Shown: piece after piece, positions 4,781 to 7,812 of the stretch
Layout of the letters: each line of letters starts with the position of its first letter
How positions within the stretch are numbered: the stretch's first letter is position 1
Source: an uncultured Eubacteriales bacterium
Lineage (GTDB): Bacteria; Bacillota; Clostridia; Oscillospirales; Acutalibacteraceae
Assembly (NCBI GenBank): GCA_900321195.1
Contig: ONVG01000064.1
Span: forward strand, 1-7,812
Direction: 5' to 3'
Length of the DNA stretch: 7,812 bases
Notes under the pieces: model-generated
Told to the model about the DNA's origin: nothing
What the model saw: only the letters and a program-made list of their open reading frames with translations
The model's database searches: none
Made by a program: the position numbers and the translations under genes

Positions 4781-5809
4781 TCAGGAATAACTCAAGTATT
4801 CCATAAACGGCATATCGTAAGCTGTATAAGGACATCCTATTTCAAACGATATCCCGTGCAGCTCGCTTTGTTCCATAAAGCTTCTGCTCTTGTTGAACCA
4901 CTCCCAGTCGGCTAACGTTTTGTTATCGTTCCATGTACAGTCAAATTCGTACCATTTGCCTTCAAGACAGATCTGATTCCACATGTGTCCTGAGCTTTCG
5001 CAGATACGTACTTCAAGACCTGCATTATTCATAAGATAACTTGCTGTTCTTGCATAGTTGCATTCTCCGTCGTTTTTTATAAGACCATGATAAATGAGCG
5101 GATATGTCTTGTTGTCATCAGCGCCGGCTTCGTTTGAATATTCAATAAAGTCCTGCACGTACTGCGCTATGCGTATCTGCTTTTCAAGGTCGGTCATATC
5201 ATCGGTGACGGTTTCACGCAGAACCTCTTTTGCCTTTTCCTTTATAGCAAGCCATGTGTCATAGTTGCTCACAAGCGCCTTTTTCAGCGTTTCGTTACCG
5301 GAAATGCTTTCCCAGTCGTTTATACATGTCCCGTCTATATACAGATAGGTGATTGTATGATGTATGATTATCCTTTAAGGGAGCAATACTTTTGACGCGG
5401 TTGTCAAGCATATAAAGATATTCCAGATTTTTGATCCTCGCCAGCGGAGAAATATCTGTAATAGCTTCATTTGTAAATGCGACCTTTTTCAGCTTTTTAC
5501 ATGCGCTCAGATCAGGTATCACCTCTATACGGTTATCTGAAAAGCTGATGTTTTCCAGCTCACTCTCTTGACTCTGACTTTCTTCACCTGATATGGAGCT
5601 TTCACCTGAAGATTTTTCTGTTATGTCGGATTCCGCTGCCCTTGTGACGAAGAAGCGTCCGCTTCGGATGTGTCCGGTCTGCTCTGTGCAGACGCTTTAC
5701 TGTCGGAATAAGTTGTCGGCGCTTTTTCGGAGGAAGCGCAGCCGTACAGCAGAACAAGGCATAACAGGACTGATAAAAAAAGTGTTATGGTGTATTTTGA
5801 ATTTTTCAT
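4781..5809 (-). pseudogene. Frameshifted LRR-transglutaminase-like lipoprotein
   Basis: Three frames together encode one protein. Segment 1 (ATG 5809 down to about 5641) is a lipoprotein signal with lipobox LYGC (Cys24) and a Ser/Asp/Glu linker. Segment 2 holds internalin-type leucine-rich repeats of 22 residues (LKKVAFTNEAITDISPL, then LEYLYMLDNRVKSIAPL). Segment 3 (to TGA 4781) completes a third repeat (YLYIDGTCINDW) and a transglutaminase-like domain with the Cys-His-Asp triad in GECNYAR, SSGHMWN and YEFDCTW. Adding one base to the CCC run at 5639-5641 and removing one copy of the 7-bp repeat at 5354-5368 restores a single 340-codon frame with no stops. The intact protein would be a surface-anchored transglutaminase or cysteine-protease-like enzyme with an LRR binding module. 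It lies 55 bp after the membrane-protein gene, with a weak ribosome binding site. As it stands, only fragments would be made. Confidence 0.85.
5354..5368. repeat. 7-bp tandem duplication causing a frameshift
   Basis: TGTATGA is present twice in direct succession (5354-5360 and 5361-5367) plus one further T. Deleting one copy exactly restores the frame of the LRR-transglutaminase gene and yields a regular third leucine-rich repeat of 22 residues. The duplication is seen directly; that it is a recent insertion is inferred from the perfect repair. Confidence 0.85.
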
Positions 5810-5832
5810 AATGATACTCTTTTAATACCTAA

Positions 5833-5857
5833 ACAGCCAAAAAGCTTCTTTGACTGT
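5833..5857 (-). terminator. Weak intergenic hairpin between the two - strand genes
   Basis: On the - strand ACAGTCAAA (5857-5849) pairs with TTTGGCTGT (5841-5833) through 9 bp with one G-U pair and a 7-nt loop. Only three T residues follow, so termination would be partial at best. It may reduce read-through from the membrane-protein gene into the lipoprotein gene or protect the 3' end of the upstream message. Confidence 0.35.
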
Positions 5858-5864
5858 CTTTGAG

Positions 5865-6842
5865 TTATGCATTTCCAAGCTCTCTGTGGAGCTTTGCAAA
5901 TTTTTCGGATTTTTTGTCGAGCATGGAGAAGGACGACTCGTTGGGAATATCGTTCTTGCCTGACTCAATGTAGTTACGAAGTACGCCTGTAAGAATAAAC
6001 GGACGGATAAATGTGGAATGAATGATGGTCCATATGATAATACCGAGAACGGCGGCAGCTGCGATCATAAGAGTCGTTGGATTGGTCAGAAATTCGGGCG
6101 GAGCCGAATTTGACTTTGCGGATATCTCAATGATCTCGTTTGAAAGAGCGGCAAATGCTCCGGGTATGAGCATGAATATCAGATAGAATATGCCTGTAAA
6201 CGCACCGCCGATGACCAGCAGTGAAAGGATACCCATTCCGAAGATTCTGCCCATGTTCTTTGCAAGTGTCTTGCCGTGCTTGAAAAACAGTACTGCACCC
6301 TCACAGGTCGCCTTTGCAGCACTCGTTTCCTCACGGTAGAATACCCAGCCAAGGCAGCAGTCGCACAGATAAGCAACGACTATCTGAATGACGCTTGAAA
6401 TAGCCGAACCGACATTATTGCCTGCATCGCCGCCTACCATTTTGCCCACAGCGGTAATGCCCTTTCCGAGCTGATTAAAAATTCCCTTTATGACGTTGGT
6501 AATTGCATAGTAGGCTGCAACGGTCGCAAAGCGCTTTTTGACGATAGCCTTGCCCTCTGCGTAGACATTATCGGGCAGCGCTCCGTCGGTTATACCTTTT
6601 GTCATCATGGCTATCTGTCCTGCTTTAAGCGAATAAGAAATGAAGTGCGAAATGATCGCTATAATTATTATTCCCACTATCAGTCCGATAAAAAGACCGA
6701 TAAGTCCCTGATTCATGGTTTTATCAAGGAGCAGGAATCCTAAAACGCACATTCCTATTAGCAGCAGCAATTCGATAAGATCGATCAGAAGCCTTTTTAC
6801 TGAGAATACCAGAGTTTTTTTGTAGATCTCTTTGTTTGTCAT
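5865..6842 (-). CDS. Unidentified multi-helix membrane protein, 325 residues
   Basis: The start at 6842 is set by a perfect AGGAGG on the - strand (6854-6849), 6 nt upstream. Hydrophobic helices lie near residues 18-39, 48-70, 145-165, 203-226 and 257-280. Between helices 2 and 3 is a glycine-rich amphipathic stretch (about 118-143, including GKGITAVGKMVGGDAGNNVG). The C-terminal 45 residues are hydrophilic and basic, so probably cytoplasmic. Cys160, Cys162 and Cys163 form a cluster in the third helix. I cannot name a family. The general look, small residues in helices plus a Gly-rich middle, is like several uncharacterised Firmicutes integral membrane proteins. It has its own strong promoter and is followed after 55 bp by the broken transglutaminase-type lipoprotein, with which it is probably co-transcribed. 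Confidence 0.85.
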   Translation of the reverse strand: MTNKEIYKKTLVFSVKRLLIDLIELLLLIGMCVLGFLLLDKTMNQGLIGLFIGLIVGIIIIAIISHFISYSLKAGQIAMMTKGITDGALPDNVYAEGKAIVKKRFATVAAYYAITNVIKGIFNQLGKGITAVGKMVGGDAGNNVGSAISSVIQIVVAYLCDCCLGWVFYREETSAAKATCEGAVLFFKHGKTLAKNMGRIFGMGILSLLVIGGAFTGIFYLIFMLIPGAFAALSNEIIEISAKSNSAPPEFLTNPTTLMIAAAAVLGIIIWTIIHSTFIRPFILTGVLRNYIESGKNDIPNESSFSMLDKKSEKFAKLHRELGNA

Positions 6843-6872
6843 TTTGATCCTCCTAAAATAGATTTATTATCA

Positions 6873-6896
6873 GATATTCTGATATTCTGATATTCT
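6873..6896. repeat. Three tandem GATATTCT units at a transcription start
   Basis: GATATTCT occurs three times in perfect tandem (6873-6880, 6881-6888, 6889-6896). The array begins 2 bp downstream of the -10 box of the - strand promoter and covers the predicted start site near 6891. Such placement suits a repressor operator or a repeat that changes 5' UTR length, both as inference. Confidence 0.75.
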
Positions 6897-6897
6897 T

Positions 6898-6926
6898 ATT
6901 ATACTATAAATACTCGATATAATCAA
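6898..6926 (-). promoter_or_regulatory. Sigma-A-type promoter for the - strand membrane-protein gene
   Basis: Read on the - strand, the -35 box is TTGATT (6926-6921), the spacer is 17 bp, and the -10 box is a perfect TATAAT (6903-6898). The predicted start is near 6891, giving a 5' UTR of about 48 nt that contains most of the GATATTCT array and the AGGAGG ribosome binding site. Confidence 0.8.
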
Positions 6927-6972
6927 TTATGCTTTTGTTACATTTATTAGTCATAATTTTGTATCATAATAA

Positions 6973-6988
6973 TATCAATTTTTTGATA
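6973..6988. repeat. Short inverted repeat in the divergent intergenic region
   Basis: TATCAA (6973-6978) and TTGATA (6983-6988) flank TTTT. It lies between the divergent genes starting at 6842 (-) and 7122 (+), upstream of both promoters. A dimeric regulator site is possible, but the region is very AT-rich and chance symmetry is likely. Confidence 0.3.
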
Positions 6989-7044
6989 CTGCTTACAAAA
7001 AAACTATCGGCTGCATATTTACTGTTTATTTATTTGATTTGTTG

Positions 7045-7053
7045 TGTTATGAT
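7045..7053 (+). promoter_or_regulatory. Possible extended -10 promoter for the LRR lipoprotein gene
   Basis: TGTTATGAT (7045-7053) matches an extended -10 (TGnTATGAT), with only a weak TTTATT at the -35 position. An alternative pair is TTGATT (7034-7039) with TATAAA (7059-7064), whose 19-bp spacer is long. Either would give a 5' UTR of roughly 50-65 nt before ATG 7122. The perfect TATAAT at 7096-7101 is too close to the ribosome binding site to be used. Confidence 0.35.
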
Positions 7054-7121
7054 AATCTTATAAAAAAGACTGATGGTCAGAATGCATAGGCTTATTATAA
7101 TATAAAAAGGAGAATGACAAC

Positions 7122-7812
7122 ATGAAAAAGAATTTCAAAAATAGCGCTGCAGCATTGATATGTTTAATGATAATGACCTCCGGACTGACAGGCTGCGGAG
7201 GAGCTTCGGAAAAGAAGGTAAGCTCTGACAGCCCTGACAGTTCTGCCGAGAGCAGTATCGTATCGGAAACTTCGGAGGATAATATCACCGAAAAGAGTTC
7301 TGACAGTTCTGCCGAAAGCCGTGCCGTATCGGAGACCTCGAAGGATAATATCCCCGAAAATAGCTCTGAAAGCTCATCCGAGAGTCATATCGTATCGGAG
7401 ACATCGGAGAATAATACTCAGGAAAGTAGTTCTGAATCCTCAAATGAGCCGGTTTCTTCGGACACAGTAAGTCAGGTTTCCTCAGAAGTTTCCGTCCGTG
7501 AAAGCAGTGAGGAATCCGAAAGCGATTTTACATACTCTAAGGACAGCAGCGGCAATGTGATACTGACAGGCTACAAGGGCAAGGAAACTGCTCCTGTGCT
7601 TCCGTCAGTTATCTATGGCAAAAGGGTAACTGCGATAGGTGAAAGCTGTTTTGCAGGGAACACAGCTGTGAAAAAGCTCGTTATTCCCGAAGGAGTTACG
7701 GAAATAGGAAACTATGCCTTTGAATGCTGCTCAAATTTAAAGGACATAACTCTGCCCGATTCGCTCAGAACTATTGGTGAGGGCGCGTTCTCCGGCTGTG
7801 CAAAGCTGAGCG
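7122..7812 (+). CDS. BspA-like leucine-rich-repeat lipoprotein, 3' end beyond window
   Basis: ATG 7122 follows AAGGAGA (7107-7113). The frame is open for 230 codons and leaves the window without a stop, so the C-terminus is missing. The signal peptide ends in the lipobox LTGC (Cys25). Residues 30-135 are a Ser/Glu/Asp-rich, presumably disordered linker that holds a 22-residue repeat. From about residue 137 a small beta segment (SGNVILTGYKG) leads into LRR_5-type repeats of 23 residues: IGESCFAGNTAVKKLVIPEG, IGNYAFECCSNLKDITLPDS, then IGEGAFSGCAKLS. These are the TpLRR/BspA family, which in gut bacteria are usually surface adhesion or binding modules; more repeats or a further domain probably follow. 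The partner is unknown. It is transcribed divergently from the membrane-protein gene. Confidence 0.92.
   Translation, partial: MKKNFKNSAAALICLMIMTSGLTGCGGASEKKVSSDSPDSSAESSIVSETSEDNITEKSSDSSAESRAVSETSKDNIPENSSESSSESHIVSETSENNTQESSSESSNEPVSSDTVSQVSSEVSVRESSEESESDFTYSKDSSGNVILTGYKGKETAPVLPSVIYGKRVTAIGESCFAGNTAVKKLVIPEGVTEIGNYAFECCSNLKDITLPDSLRTIGEGAFSGCAKLS
7230..7427 (+). repeat. Three 66-nt tandem repeats in the lipoprotein linker
   Basis: Units span 7230-7295, 7296-7361 and 7362-7427, each 22 codons with the pattern S-x-D/E-S-S-x-E-S followed by VSETS. Units 1 and 2 are nearly identical at the DNA level and unit 3 has diverged; a partial fourth begins at 7428. The unit length is a multiple of three, so gain or loss would change linker length without breaking the frame. 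Confidence 0.88.

Noticed and set aside
5593..5811. 72-codon + strand ORF rich in Cys and Arg
   Set aside because: It is antisense to the lipoprotein leader and linker of the - strand gene and has no ribosome binding site or domain character.
7096..7101. Perfect TATAAT just before the LRR lipoprotein gene
   Set aside because: Transcription would begin within the ribosome binding site (7107-7113), and no -35 match lies at the right distance.

Overview
The window looks like a stretch of chromosome from an AT-rich, low-GC Gram-positive gut or rumen bacterium, most likely a Ruminococcus-type clostridium (Oscillospiraceae). This rests on strong AGGAGG-type ribosome binding sites, sigma-A-like promoters, several lipobox lipoproteins with Ser/Asp/Glu-rich linkers, and a BspA-type leucine-rich-repeat lipoprotein. 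Species assignment is inference. TGA is used as a stop, so the code is standard. Almost every product is predicted to be membrane-bound or exported, so this is a cell-surface neighbourhood. No transposase, integrase, tRNA, rRNA or CRISPR array was found.

Left arm, + strand (1-4679). A 401-bp gene-free leader holds a 42-bp imperfect palindrome, a strong promoter (TTTACA-17-TATAAT, 144-172), a stretch able to fold into RNA hairpins, and an intrinsic-terminator-like hairpin at 298-329. A tightly packed run of genes follows: a 58-residue CxxC-x8-CxxC microprotein (402-578); a small membrane peptide split by an in-frame TGA (575-712); a twice-frameshifted exported protein resembling the non-catalytic N-terminal part of S41-peptidase-like proteins (727-1506); an intact HAD-superfamily phosphatase lipoprotein (1529-2746); a seven-helix membrane protein with an extracytoplasmic tail (2813-3700); and a trypsin/HtrA-like serine protease lipoprotein (3797-4606). 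A 20-bp perfect stem (4628-4679) ends the unit and may serve both strands.

Right arm, - strand (6926-4781). A strong promoter (TTGATT-17-TATAAT) overlapped by three tandem GATATTCT units drives an unidentified five-helix membrane protein (6842-5865). Downstream is a lipoprotein with internalin-type leucine-rich repeats and a transglutaminase-like domain (5809-4781), now split into three frames. One of its lesions is a clean 7-bp tandem duplication.

Far right, + strand (7122-7812). A divergent BspA-like LRR lipoprotein with a 66-nt repeated Ser-rich linker runs off the end of the window.

The main signal is that three of the nine coding units carry small, exactly reversible lesions (one nonsense codon, three single-base shifts, one 7-bp duplication), while the genes around them are intact and well formed. 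Explanations are recent decay of a surface-protein cluster, phase-variable switching, or assembly/base-calling error; the 7-bp duplication is the hardest to dismiss as a base-calling artefact. No known named system was recognised. The small zinc-type peptide, the membrane microprotein and the possible leader RNA are the least explained elements.
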